The notes beneath the pieces are model-generated. The model had not been told where the DNA came from. It did not search any database and was given only the letters and a program-made list of their open reading frames with translations. Source: a bacterium (lineage in GTDB: Bacteria > JALSQH01). Taken from it: 7,897 bases of DNA. A program made the translations under genes and the position numbers. Numbering within the stretch: the first letter of the stretch is position 1; each line of letters starts with the position of its first letter. Shown one piece after another: positions 1 to 6,589 of this stretch. Location: positions 1 to 7,897 of the forward strand of contig JALSQH010000211.1 of the NCBI GenBank assembly GCA_026985515.1. Direction: 5' to 3'.

Positions 1-1
1 G

Positions 2-1186
2 GGGGTTAAGCAGGAGAGTAATCTCCTTACCCTGGCAAGAGCTATTGAAGACAGGGATGCAGAAATTGTTGGAGCTGAAATTATCCCTGACAATTCTGAG
101 GCAATAGAGACTTCTCTTAAAAGGGCAGTTTCATCAAATGTGGATTATATTGTTGTTTCTGGTGGTCTTGGCCCCACCGATGATGATATTACGAGGGAAA
201 GTGTTGCTCATCTTCTGGGTACGAAGCTTATCCTGGATAATACCTGCTGGGAAGAGATAGTTGAGAAGTTTAAAAAAAGGGGGTTGCCGGTAGCTGAGAG
301 AAACAAAAAGCAGGCAATGATTCCTGAGGGAATGAAAGCTGTGAGGAATCCCGCTGGAACTGCCTGCGGTTTTTATGGGGAAGTTAATGGGAAAATCCTC
401 ATCGTTTTACCCGGGGTTCCTGTTGAATTTAAAGAGATGCTGTTTACCCTCGTTGAGTCACTTCTTCCTTTAAAGAGAAGTGAAAATCTTCTTGTGCTGA
501 GGCTCTTTGGTATAAGTGAATCTGGACTCAACGAACTTCTTGAAAAAACAATTTTGAAAATTTATCCAGATTTGAAATTAACATTTCTCCCTGATTATCC
601 TGAAATAGAATTGAGAATAAGATTCACAACTGTTGAAGAAGATGAATTGAAGGAAGAATTGAGAAGAGTGGTGGGTAACTATGTGTATTCATGGAAGGGG
701 GAGATTCTTCCTGTAGTTTTTGGTAAAGAGTTGAAATGGAGGGGTTTATTTTTTGCTGTGGCGGAGTCGTGCACTGGAGGGCTTGTTGCAAAAAGCATAA
801 CCGATATTCCTGGAAGTTCAGAGTACTTTGACAGGGGATTTGTGACTTATTCCAATCAGGCCAAGATGGATCATCTTGGAGTAAGGGAGGAAACTCTCAG
901 AAAGTTCGGGGCGGTAAGTGAGGAAACGGCGAGAGAGATGGTTCTGGGTGTCCTTGAACACAGCAGGGCTGATATTGCAGCATCAATCACGGGGATCGCT
1001 GGACCCACAGGTGGAACACCTGAAAAGCCTGTGGGGACAGTATATACTGCCATTGCAGACAGAGAAGGGAGAATAGAGGTCGTGAGAAACTTTTTCCCGG
1101 GTAACCGGGAGCAGGTGAGAAAGGCAACAATGACAAAGGTCCTCTTTGGAGTGGTAAAATGGCTCGAAAGGTTTTACCCGCTGTAA
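2..1186 (+). CDS. cinA: CinA family protein (MoaB-like domain + NMN deamidase domain), 5' end cut off
   Basis: The reading frame is open from the first complete codon at 2, so the start lies outside the window; alignment by eye to the family suggests only about 15 residues are missing. The GTG at 140 is an internal codon. The N-terminal MoaB/MogA-like domain shows GGLGPTDDDITRE (about 161-199), NPAGTACGF and LPGVPVEFKEM. The middle region has FGISESGL. The C-terminal PncC domain (about 745-1150) shows AESCTGG (761-781), GFVTYSNQAK and SITGIAGPTGGTPEKPVGT. In known relatives the C-terminal domain converts nicotinamide mononucleotide to nicotinate mononucleotide in pyridine nucleotide salvage, and the N-terminal domain can hydrolyse ADP-ribose. 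It is a cytosolic enzyme. All diagnostic motifs seem intact. The usual 'NTN' of the first helix reads as ESN here. The stop codon lies inside the next gene, so the two are probably co-transcribed. Confidence 0.95.
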   Translation, partial: GVKQESNLLTLARAIEDRDAEIVGAEIIPDNSEAIETSLKRAVSSNVDYIVVSGGLGPTDDDITRESVAHLLGTKLILDNTCWEEIVEKFKKRGLPVAERNKKQAMIPEGMKAVRNPAGTACGFYGEVNGKILIVLPGVPVEFKEMLFTLVESLLPLKRSENLLVLRLFGISESGLNELLEKTILKIYPDLKLTFLPDYPEIELRIRFTTVEEDELKEELRRVVGNYVYSWKGEILPVVFGKELKWRGLFFAVAESCTGGLVAKSITDIPGSSEYFDRGFVTYSNQAKMDHLGVREETLRKFGAVSEETAREMVLGVLEHSRADIAASITGIAGPTGGTPEKPVGTVYTAIADREGRIEVVRNFFPGNREQVRKATMTKVLFGVVKWLERFYPL

Positions 1187-1743
1187 GAAATTTTGTTGCA
1201 ATACCTGTGGAGGGTGAACTGGGGGAGCTGTTAATAGAGAAAGTTGCGGAATGGAGAAGGATCCAGCCAGATTTAAAGTGGGAGAAAAGGGGGAATTTCC
1301 ATATCACACTGAAGTTCATTGGAGATTCTACAGAAAGAGAACTGGTAAAAATTGAAGAAATTATATCTGAGGTTTTTTCAGATATTCACAGGTTTTCAGT
1401 TCCCGTTGGATCTGTTGGAGCTTTCCCTGATTTTAAAAGGGCAAGGGTTGTGTGGGTTGGGGCGCTTTTCCCCGATAGTTTTGTGGAAAGAGTGGAAAAG
1501 TTTGACAGGCTTCTTTACGAATACCTTGGAATTCCAAGGGAGAAAAAGGAGTTTACCCCCCACATCACCATTGCAAGGGTAAAACGCTCTTCTATTAAAC
1601 GGGAACTTCTTGATGGATTCAGGGAGTTCAATGAATTTGTAAATGGGAAAGAACTGAGTGTTGATAAAGTTGTGCATTTCAAAAGTGAACTGAAACCCTC
1701 TGGCGCAGTTCACACTCCTCTCTTTACCCTGGACCTCAGGTAA
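1159..1743 (+). CDS. thpR: RNA 2',3'-cyclic phosphodiesterase (2'-5' RNA ligase family, 2H phosphoesterase)
   Basis: A 194-residue protein with the two HxTx motifs of the 2H phosphoesterase superfamily: His48-Ile-Thr50-Leu in the context HITLKFIG, and His135-Ile-Thr137-Ile in PHITIARV. Length and motif spacing fit the ThpR/LigT family. These enzymes open 2',3'-cyclic phosphates on RNA ends and in vitro also join 2'-5' linked tRNA halves; the cellular role is uncertain. The ATG at 1159 lies 28 bases inside cinA. A GGAG at 1148-1151, seven bases before it, supports this start, and no other usable start lies in frame before the first strand (RNFVAIPV). The overlap suggests translational coupling with cinA. 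A cinA-thpR order is, from memory, seen in other bacteria, sometimes followed by recA, but recA is not here. Confidence 0.93.
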   Translation: MARKVLPAVRNFVAIPVEGELGELLIEKVAEWRRIQPDLKWEKRGNFHITLKFIGDSTERELVKIEEIISEVFSDIHRFSVPVGSVGAFPDFKRARVVWVGALFPDSFVERVEKFDRLLYEYLGIPREKKEFTPHITIARVKRSSIKRELLDGFREFNEFVNGKELSVDKVVHFKSELKPSGAVHTPLFTLDLR

Positions 1744-1923
1744 TTTGAATCTTTTGCTCAGGATAATCTATACTCAAAAGAAGAGAGGCGATAGCTCCAG
1801 CCCTGACCCTTCATTTGATTCTTTTTAATGTATTTTGGCGATGAAAATCACATGCAAGTTGGAGGGTCTTTCCACATCTCTGCTACTTAGAAAGATGATG
1901 AAGGGGGTTGGGTATTGGAGATG

Positions 1924-1985
1924 CTGTTTCAAAAAAATTGAGGTTGGGTACCAACCTCAAATTGAATTGTCAACTGTTTCAAAAA
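1924..1985 (+). repeat. 12-base direct repeat CTGTTTCAAAAA flanking the hairpin
   Basis: Two identical copies of CTGTTTCAAAAA lie at 1924-1935 and 1974-1985, exactly 50 bases apart. The perfect inverted repeat is between them, and the second copy falls inside the spacer of the predicted promoter. About five helix turns separate them, so a protein bound at both would sit on roughly the same face of the DNA. They may be regulator sites; no regulator is identified. Confidence 0.4.
1931..1960 (-). terminator. Perfect 10-bp hairpin; terminator-like on the minus strand, or an operator
   Basis: The arms 1938-1947 (TTGAGGTTGG) and 1951-1960 (CCAACCTCAA) are perfect reverse complements around a 3-base loop. 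Seven A residues (1931-1937) precede the left arm, so a transcript of the minus strand would have a stem directly followed by seven U residues, the shape of an intrinsic terminator. No minus-strand gene lies just upstream to need it, and the plus strand lacks a T-run after the stem. Its place just before the 2005 promoter makes an operator or a block to antisense transcription equally possible. Confidence 0.45.
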
Positions 1986-1994
1986 GTATATACT
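1967..1994 (+). promoter_or_regulatory. Predicted promoter of the nuclease-like/cstA unit
   Basis: A TTGTCA (1967-1972) is followed after 16 bases by TATACT (1989-1994), a good match to a housekeeping sigma-factor promoter. Transcription would be expected to begin near 2001, about four bases before the ATG at 2005, which would leave almost no leader. This fits the absence of a ribosome binding site before that ATG. Confidence 0.45.
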
Positions 1995-2004
1995 TTAAGT
2001 AGTT

Positions 2005-2349
2005 ATGTTTGGGAAGTTCTTTTTGAAAGTCAGATCAGGCGGGAAAGTTCATTTTGATTATGTTATAGCCTACAGGCAGGCAATAGGTATTGTTGATCTC
2101 AAGGCACTTGACAGATTTATGAAAACGAATGATGTGGATAAACTCCTTTTAATTGCCGAGAACCCCCTTACTCAGGGTACCATCAATTATCTGAATGATC
2201 TTTCATGGAAAGAAAAGGTTGAAGTTGTCGTTACGGATAGGCTTTTGAAGACCGTTTCGGAGCTTAAGAAGAAGTACAGGGAGAAAGAGATTAAAGTCAT
2301 AAACCTTGATGAGTTTGGAGAAAGACCCTTTCAGTACGACAGTTGTTAG
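2005..2349 (+). CDS. Small protein, possible PD-(D/E)xK nuclease-like domain
   Basis: I do not recognise this 114-residue protein with certainty. It has no signal peptide or membrane segment. The order strand-Asp18-strand-Asp31-x-Lys33 (FDYVIAYR then IGIVDLKAL), then a helix, a hydrophobic strand (KLLLIAENPLT) and a second strand plus helix (KVEVVVTDRLLKTV), resembles the core of restriction-endonuclease-like (Mrr-type) domains, where the D...(D/E)xK residues bind metal. The usual N-terminal helix seems missing or very short, so it could be a truncated domain or an inactive relative. The ATG at 2005 has no ribosome binding site. TTG at 2023, seven bases after GGGAAG, is an alternative start and would keep the Asp and Lys residues. 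cstA begins 14 bases downstream with its own ribosome binding site, so the two likely form an operon. Confidence 0.6.
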   Translation: MFGKFFLKVRSGGKVHFDYVIAYRQAIGIVDLKALDRFMKTNDVDKLLLIAENPLTQGTINYLNDLSWKEKVEVVVTDRLLKTVSELKKKYREKEIKVINLDEFGERPFQYDSC

Positions 2350-2363
2350 ATGGAGGTTAAAAA

Positions 2364-4052
2364 ATGAATGGACTTTTGTGGGCCATCATTATGCTTGCGT
2401 GGCTCTGGGGTGGGTATTTCATTTATGGAAAGATAATTGAGAAAAAATTGATTCAGCCTGATGACAGCAGATCCACACCTGCGGTGGAGTACAATGACGG
2501 AGTTGACTATTCCCCTGCAAAGACCCCAATACTTTTTGGTCACCATTTCTCCTCAATTGCGGGTGCGGGACCCATTGTTGGACCCATTATAGCGGTGCTT
2601 TACTTTGGATGGCTTGCAGCCAGCCTCTGGGTTGCTCTGGGGGCAGTTTTTATGGGAGCCGTCCATGATTATACAGCACTTATGGTTTCCGTGAGAAATA
2701 AGGGAAGTTCCCTTGCAGATGTGGCAGAGACCGCCGTAAGTCACAGAGCAAAGGTTATATTTGCCATATTTATCTGGATAACCCTTGTTCTTGTGGTGGC
2801 TGTTTTTGGCGTAGTTACAGCAAAAACCTTCATAGGTCAGCCCCAGATTGTTGTTCCCACCTTTGCCCTTATTTTAATTGCCATTTTCTTTGGCTGGCTT
2901 GTTTACAGGATGGGAGTGCCCATATGGATAGGCACAGTTGCGGCACTGATTCTGGTTGCAATTTTCCTTTATGCTGGTGATATTTACCCCATCTCTCTTC
3001 CCAGAAATGCCACCCTTGGTTTTCTTGCTTCTTCCCCTTCAATGATATGGTTTGTTATACTCATGATTTACGCCCTTTTTGCTTCCGTTCTTCCTGTGTG
3101 GTTACTCCTCCAGCCGAGGGATTACCTCAGCATGTGGCTTCTTTTCCTCGGAATGGGGCTTGGTTACATTGGATTGATCTTTGCTCATCCCACAATTAAC
3201 GCACCAGCCTTCACCTCCTTTACTTCAAAGGGTGGTCCTCTCTGGCCCATGCTCTTTGTGATCATAGCGTGTGGTGCAATTTCCGGGTTTCATTCTCTTG
3301 TGGCAGGGGGTACAACCTCAAAGCAGCTGGAGAAGGAGAGTTCAGGTAAGATTATTGGTTATGGTGCAATGATAATGGAAGCCACTCTGGCAACTCTCGT
3401 TATTGTTATAGGTGCTGCCGCCCTTAAGTGGGATCCCTCAGGAAAGTTACACCTGGGTTACCAGTTTCTTATGAATAAAAGTGCCGGTGGGGGACCCATC
3501 AAAGCCTTTGCTGTTGGTTTCGGACAGCTTGTTAAGGAGATTCCAGGACTGAACAGTAAAATCGGGATTTATGTCGGAATGCTGATGCTCAATGGCTTTG
3601 TGATAACAACGCTGGATACTGCTACAAGACTTGCAAGGTTTGTGCTTCAGGAGCTTACCAGAGACACAATTCCTTTCATTGCAAACAGATGGATCGCCAC
3701 AATTGTAACCATCGCTTTTGCCTGGTACTTTGGTGCTACGGGCAGCTGGAAAACAATATGGCCTGTCTTTGGTGCTTCCAACCAGTTAGTTGCTGCTCTG
3801 GCTCTTACTGTTGTAAGTGCATATTTCCTTGGAGTGAAAAAACCTCTCAAGTACACAGTTATACCTGCCATTCTCATGCTTGTAACAACAATGGGTGCAC
3901 TGCTCTACCAGGCTTACAAATTCATTTTCGTTGTTCCCAAACTGCAGATTGCAATAACTGCCTTGATACTCTTTGCCCTTGCACTTTTTATCTTCCTTGA
4001 GGCAAAGGATGTTTTTATAGCTCTCTTCAGGACTCAGAAGCAGACTTCCTGA
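2364..4052 (+). CDS. cstA: CstA family carbon starvation / peptide or pyruvate transporter
   Basis: A 562-residue, very hydrophobic inner-membrane protein with about 15 likely membrane segments. Strong family signatures are visible: FGHHFSSIAGAGPIVGPI followed by GAVFMGAVHDY near the N-terminus, LLQPRDYLS, FHSLVAGGTTSKQL, TTLDTATRLARF and WPVFGASNQLVAAL. It is shorter than the roughly 700-residue E. coli CstA, as are many family members outside the enterics. Studied relatives (E. coli CstA, BtsT) take up peptides or pyruvate during nutrient shortage; the substrate here cannot be read from sequence. GGAGG at 2352-2356, seven bases before the ATG, fixes the start. It lies 14 bases after the small nuclease-like gene and probably shares its promoter near 1967-1994. 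Its last 26 bases overlap the 3' end of the convergent Mut7-C gene, and no terminator is seen. Confidence 0.93.
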   Translation: MNGLLWAIIMLAWLWGGYFIYGKIIEKKLIQPDDSRSTPAVEYNDGVDYSPAKTPILFGHHFSSIAGAGPIVGPIIAVLYFGWLAASLWVALGAVFMGAVHDYTALMVSVRNKGSSLADVAETAVSHRAKVIFAIFIWITLVLVVAVFGVVTAKTFIGQPQIVVPTFALILIAIFFGWLVYRMGVPIWIGTVAALILVAIFLYAGDIYPISLPRNATLGFLASSPSMIWFVILMIYALFASVLPVWLLLQPRDYLSMWLLFLGMGLGYIGLIFAHPTINAPAFTSFTSKGGPLWPMLFVIIACGAISGFHSLVAGGTTSKQLEKESSGKIIGYGAMIMEATLATLVIVIGAAALKWDPSGKLHLGYQFLMNKSAGGGPIKAFAVGFGQLVKEIPGLNSKIGIYVGMLMLNGFVITTLDTATRLARFVLQELTRDTIPFIANRWIATIVTIAFAWYFGATGSWKTIWPVFGASNQLVAALALTVVSAYFLGVKKPLKYTVIPAILMLVTTMGALLYQAYKFIFVVPKLQIAITALILFALALFIFLEAKDVFIALFRTQKQTS

Positions 4053-4491
4053 TCTCCATGAGGATTTTTAGCATATTCTTCTGATGAGTGCCTCTCCAGT
4101 AAATTTTCCCGCAGGAGGGGCACATTTTGAATTCTTTATGCTTTTTTGAAATGTACGATGGAACTTTTCCTCTGACCTCTTCAGGGGATATCTGTTTAAG
4201 CTCCACATTGCAGTTGAGGCATCTTGTAAAAGCATTTTCAAGAGGGTCAATCTTGAATTTTTTTACCACCTCCACTGCCTGATTGAAGGGGATGTCATCC
4301 ACAACAACGAAGAACTCGTGTGTTCCGGTGGGAAAGTTTCTCCTCCGGGTGAGAATAATTCTTTTTTCTTTCTCTGCAATCTGGATAAGCTCTTCAGGTA
4401 CAGATGTGTTAACATATTTACAATCCACTCCCATGCTGCGGAGAAGTCTGCATAACTTACCAAGGTTTCTGTCTGCAAGAAAGGAGATCAC
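4027..4491 (-). CDS. Mut7-C family protein: PIN-like RNase domain plus C-terminal zinc ribbon
   Basis: A 154-residue protein matching the Mut7-C domain from end to end. The N-terminal PIN-like part begins FLADRNLGKLCRLLRSMG, with the conserved acidic Asp7, and continues to IILTRRRNF (about 45-53). The C-terminal part carries a zinc ribbon: Cys91-x2-Cys94 (RCLNCN) and Cys124-x2-Cys127 (MCPSCGKIYWRGTH). Family members are predicted RNases; few have been studied. Odd point: after 'LTR' relatives usually have Asp or Asn, but here Arg50 (codon AGG) is found, so the active site may be altered. The start is GTG at 4491-4489; it directly precedes the domain's first strand, but no clear ribosome binding site precedes it. 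The gene follows the 198-residue gene by 29 bases on the same strand, so coupling is plausible. Its end overlaps cstA tail-to-tail. Confidence 0.85.
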   Translation of the reverse strand: MISFLADRNLGKLCRLLRSMGVDCKYVNTSVPEELIQIAEKEKRIILTRRRNFPTGTHEFFVVVDDIPFNQAVEVVKKFKIDPLENAFTRCLNCNVELKQISPEEVRGKVPSYISKKHKEFKMCPSCGKIYWRGTHQKNMLKILMEIRKSASES

Positions 4492-4520
4492 ACTTTATTT
4501 TACCACTATTGCCAGAAGAG

Positions 4521-5117
4521 TTAAGTTTCTTCTTCCCACGCAATTGTAAGTTCAATGTAAGGTGTTTTGTCCTCCCACTCCCCTAGTCTTACAGATTTCA
4601 GTCTGATATTTTTGCAACCTTTCATTTCGAGAAGAGAAGATATACCTCCAATTGTCATATGTTGTAACACCAGTCTGAGCCCGGGAATCTGATACAGGTA
4701 GGGTAAGCCAAGCCTGAAGGTACCCTCATTCTTACCACCTTTCACAAATTCTGCTCTTCCATTTTCAAAGATTTCTGGAACAATTTTTTCCGGGGCATAT
4801 TTGAGTACATCAATTGGCGTTTTGAAAAGAATATTAAGATTTCTCACAAGTTCTCTTTTGATTATTAGTTTTGCTTCTTCTCTTCCAACTTCCTGAATAA
4901 ATTTTCCAAGTCCATTTCCGTAACGATTTTCAGCAAGATTAAGAAGGCTGGTGAGACGAGAGAGAGGATATTTAACATTCTCGAGCACCTCTTTTTTGAG
5001 TAGATCCTTCAGTTCTTCTGGCAGGGTTTCAAGAAATTTTTCATAGTCCTTTTTCCCATAAAGGGTAAGAATAGCGTTTCTCACAGCATAAAAATTTGAT
5101 GCATGAACATTTACCAT
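4521..5117 (-). CDS. Uncharacterised protein, possibly V4R/DUF2378-like sensor domain
   Basis: A soluble 198-residue protein with no signal peptide or membrane segment. I do not recognise it firmly. The helical N-terminal half (residues about 10-90: YGKKDYEKFLETLPEELKDL, then SRLTSLLNLAENRYGNGLGK and EVGREEAKL), a central 'tP..vL' segment, and a strand-rich C-terminus ending in ELTIAW recall the layout of V4R / myxobacterial DUF2378-type ligand-binding domains. It lacks the Cys-containing 'C..rGd..C' turn often found there. This likeness is from memory and weak. The start is the ATG at 5117: a very strong ribosome binding site (5121-5132) lies right before it, and the in-frame ATG at 5138 sits upstream of that site. 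A TATAAT at 5142-5137 serves as likely promoter. It is followed by the Mut7-C gene, probably in one operon, and is divergent from the glycoside hydrolase. Confidence 0.75.
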   Translation of the reverse strand: MVNVHASNFYAVRNAILTLYGKKDYEKFLETLPEELKDLLKKEVLENVKYPLSRLTSLLNLAENRYGNGLGKFIQEVGREEAKLIIKRELVRNLNILFKTPIDVLKYAPEKIVPEIFENGRAEFVKGGKNEGTFRLGLPYLYQIPGLRLVLQHMTIGGISSLLEMKGCKNIRLKSVRLGEWEDKTPYIELTIAWEEET

Positions 5118-5120
5118 TGT

Positions 5121-5132
5121 ATCACCTCCTTT
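5121..5132 (-). promoter_or_regulatory. Full-length Shine-Dalgarno sequence
   Basis: On the minus strand AAAGGAGGTGAT is complementary over 12 bases to the usual bacterial 16S rRNA 3' tail. It ends three bases before the ATG at 5117, and its GGAGG core is seven to eight bases away. It decides the start and predicts strong translation initiation. Confidence 0.85.
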
Positions 5133-5136
5133 GTTC

Positions 5137-5163
5137 ATTATATGGGTTTGGTGAAAAAATCAA
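5137..5163 (-). promoter_or_regulatory. Predicted promoter of the minus-strand pair
   Basis: On the minus strand a perfect TATAAT (5142-5137) is preceded by a weak -35 (TTGATT at 5163-5158, spacing 15; or TTTTGA at 5165-5160, spacing 17). Transcription would start near 5130, so the leader would be only about 13 bases and consist almost entirely of the ribosome binding site. Confidence 0.5.
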
Positions 5164-5177
5164 AACAATGTTTTAAT

Positions 5178-5206
5178 TTGACCATTTAAAGGATTTGAGG
5201 TAATAT
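5178..5206 (+). promoter_or_regulatory. Predicted promoter of the glycoside hydrolase gene
   Basis: TTGACC (5178-5183) and TAATAT (5201-5206) are 17 bases apart. The expected start of transcription is near 5213, the first base of the GTG codon, which would make the mRNA leaderless. A GAGG at 5197-5200 could instead serve as a distant ribosome binding site if an earlier promoter is used. The promoter sits back to back with the minus-strand one in a 95-base divergent region. Confidence 0.45.
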
Positions 5207-5212
5207 TTCATT

Positions 5213-6559
5213 GTGAGAAGACTGAGTTTAGCAGCCGTATTTTTATCCTTCTTTTTCTTATTCTCCTGTGGACCCCGGAAGAGTGAAAATTATCCGCCGG
5301 AAACTCTGCCAGAAATAAACTATTATTATCCGAATCTGGTTACAAATTACGGTATTGCAGGTTTTGGAAGGTCAAGTATTGATTTTCAGTTCAGGAAAAT
5401 GGCAGAGGCGGGTCTCCAGATCGTGAGAAGGGAAATAACCTGGAGCGATGTTGAAAGAGAAAGGGGCAATTTTGATTTTTCATGGTATGATCAGATTGTG
5501 GACCTTGCCAGATCTTATGGATTGAGATATCTGGGTATACTTGCTTATGGAAACAGGTGGGCCTCAGAAGAGGGAAGTCAGATTGGAGGTCATGAGGGTG
5601 ATTTTTATCCTCCCGATGATCTTGAAGATTTTGCAAATTATGTGTACACCACTGTTCAGCATTACCGCGGAAGGATAAAAATGTGGGAGGTGTGGAATGA
5701 ACCAAATGGAGGTTACAGGTTCTGGAAGAGCAGTCTTGTGGGTGACCCGAAGGGTTACGCGGAACTGTTAAAAGTGGCCTACACTTCTGTGAAAAAGGCA
5801 TGTCCGGAATGTATTGTTTCATATGCCGGGCTTTTCTATCATCAGGAAGCGATTATGGGAGCAGTTACATTTTTAGAAAAAAGTTTTGAGGCTGCCCCTG
5901 ACCTCGGTGATTACTTTGATGTTATGGCGTATCATCCATATCCATTTTACCCTCCCCTTGCCGCTCCCGAAAGTGACCAGTTTATAGAGGTTCCAATTTA
6001 CACGATGAATGAAAATATTCTCTCGGTGCTGAAGATGAACGGTGTTAATAAGCCATTGTGGATAACTGAAATTGGCTGGCCCACAATCTATTCTCTCACA
6101 GAAGAGATGCAGGCTGAGTACCTGGTGAGGAGTTTTGCCCTCGCCTATGCAACAGGCGCCAGCATGTATCTCTACTTCACATTCTGGGATTCCGATATCA
6201 GTCGAGCAATTGTACCCCCCGAGGCGGAGTTTGGATTATACAACTATCCCTATTCCACCACAGATTATGAGTCTCTTGCCAAGAAAGGCTGGTTTGCATA
6301 CACAGAGGTGGTGAAAATTCTCGGGGGAAAATGGTTTTCGGGAATCTGTAAAGATGTGAAGCTTGATCCCCTCACCCAGTTTGCACTTAAATTTACATCT
6401 GCGACGGAGAGGGTCTGTGTTGTATGGAGTAAGGGGGGAAGGGAAAAACTTAAAATTGCCAATCGTCCTGATTTAATACTGGATATTTATGGTAGAAGTG
6501 TTACGCTCCCGGAGATAAGCGAATCTCCACTCTATCTCATATGGAAGGAGAATCGTTGA
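5213..6559 (+). CDS. Lipoprotein glycoside hydrolase, clan GH-A (GH39/PslG-like)
   Basis: A 448-residue protein. The N-terminus has two Arg, a hydrophobic stretch and a lipobox LFSC with Cys19, so it is probably exported and lipid-anchored. The body reads as a (beta/alpha)8 barrel of clan GH-A: 'F..M..AGLQIVRREITWSDVERERGNFDFSWYD' type first strands, the acid/base Glu163 in WEVWNEPN, a MAYHPYP strand, and the nucleophile Glu286 in WITEIGWPT, 123 residues later. About the last 80 residues are likely a small beta domain. Both catalytic Glu are present, so it should be an active retaining enzyme. The pattern is nearest to GH39-type xylosidases and the polysaccharide hydrolase PslG; GH5-like families cannot be excluded and the substrate is unknown. 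GTG at 5213 is the start because it gives a complete signal sequence and the frame offers no better one. A GT2 gene follows 30 bases later, suggesting a joint role in surface polysaccharide. Confidence 0.88.
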   Translation: MRRLSLAAVFLSFFFLFSCGPRKSENYPPETLPEINYYYPNLVTNYGIAGFGRSSIDFQFRKMAEAGLQIVRREITWSDVERERGNFDFSWYDQIVDLARSYGLRYLGILAYGNRWASEEGSQIGGHEGDFYPPDDLEDFANYVYTTVQHYRGRIKMWEVWNEPNGGYRFWKSSLVGDPKGYAELLKVAYTSVKKACPECIVSYAGLFYHQEAIMGAVTFLEKSFEAAPDLGDYFDVMAYHPYPFYPPLAAPESDQFIEVPIYTMNENILSVLKMNGVNKPLWITEIGWPTIYSLTEEMQAEYLVRSFALAYATGASMYLYFTFWDSDISRAIVPPEAEFGLYNYPYSTTDYESLAKKGWFAYTEVVKILGGKWFSGICKDVKLDPLTQFALKFTSATERVCVVWSKGGREKLKIANRPDLILDIYGRSVTLPEISESPLYLIWKENR

Positions 6560-6589
6560 AATTTCGATCTTTCCAGATATGATAAAAAC

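Larger units (their letters stand above)
1744..2004. other. Non-coding region between thpR and the nuclease-like/cstA unit
   Basis: This stretch of 261 bases holds no convincing gene. The left half (1744-1920) shows nothing I recognise and no clear terminator for thpR. The right half carries a perfect inverted repeat (1938-1960), a 12-base direct repeat (1924-1935 and 1974-1985) and a promoter-like pair (1967-1994), listed separately. A 53-codon frame (1841-2002) crosses it but lacks a ribosome binding site and family resemblance. Confidence 0.7.

Noticed and set aside
140-1186. GTG at 140 as the start of cinA
   Set aside because: The same frame continues upstream to base 2 with clear CinA-like sequence, so the GTG is an internal Val codon.
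1841-2002. 53-codon plus-strand frame (ATG 1841 to TAG 2000-2002) ending two bases before the ATG at 2005
   Set aside because: It has no ribosome binding site, an odd composition, and runs through the hairpin, repeats and promoter. I see no family likeness. It could be a frameshifted remnant of the N-terminal part of the 2005 gene, but I cannot support that.
3689-4000. Open frames on other phases and the opposite strand inside cstA, cinA, thpR, the hydrolase and the glycosyltransferase
   Set aside because: They lie wholly inside well-recognised genes, have no ribosome binding sites or family features, and read as low-complexity or Cys/His/Pro-rich shadows.
5118-5138. ATG at 5138 as the start of the minus-strand 198-residue protein
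   Set aside because: The strong ribosome binding site at 5121-5132 lies downstream of this ATG and points to the ATG at 5117; the predicted -10 element also overlaps the 5138 ATG.
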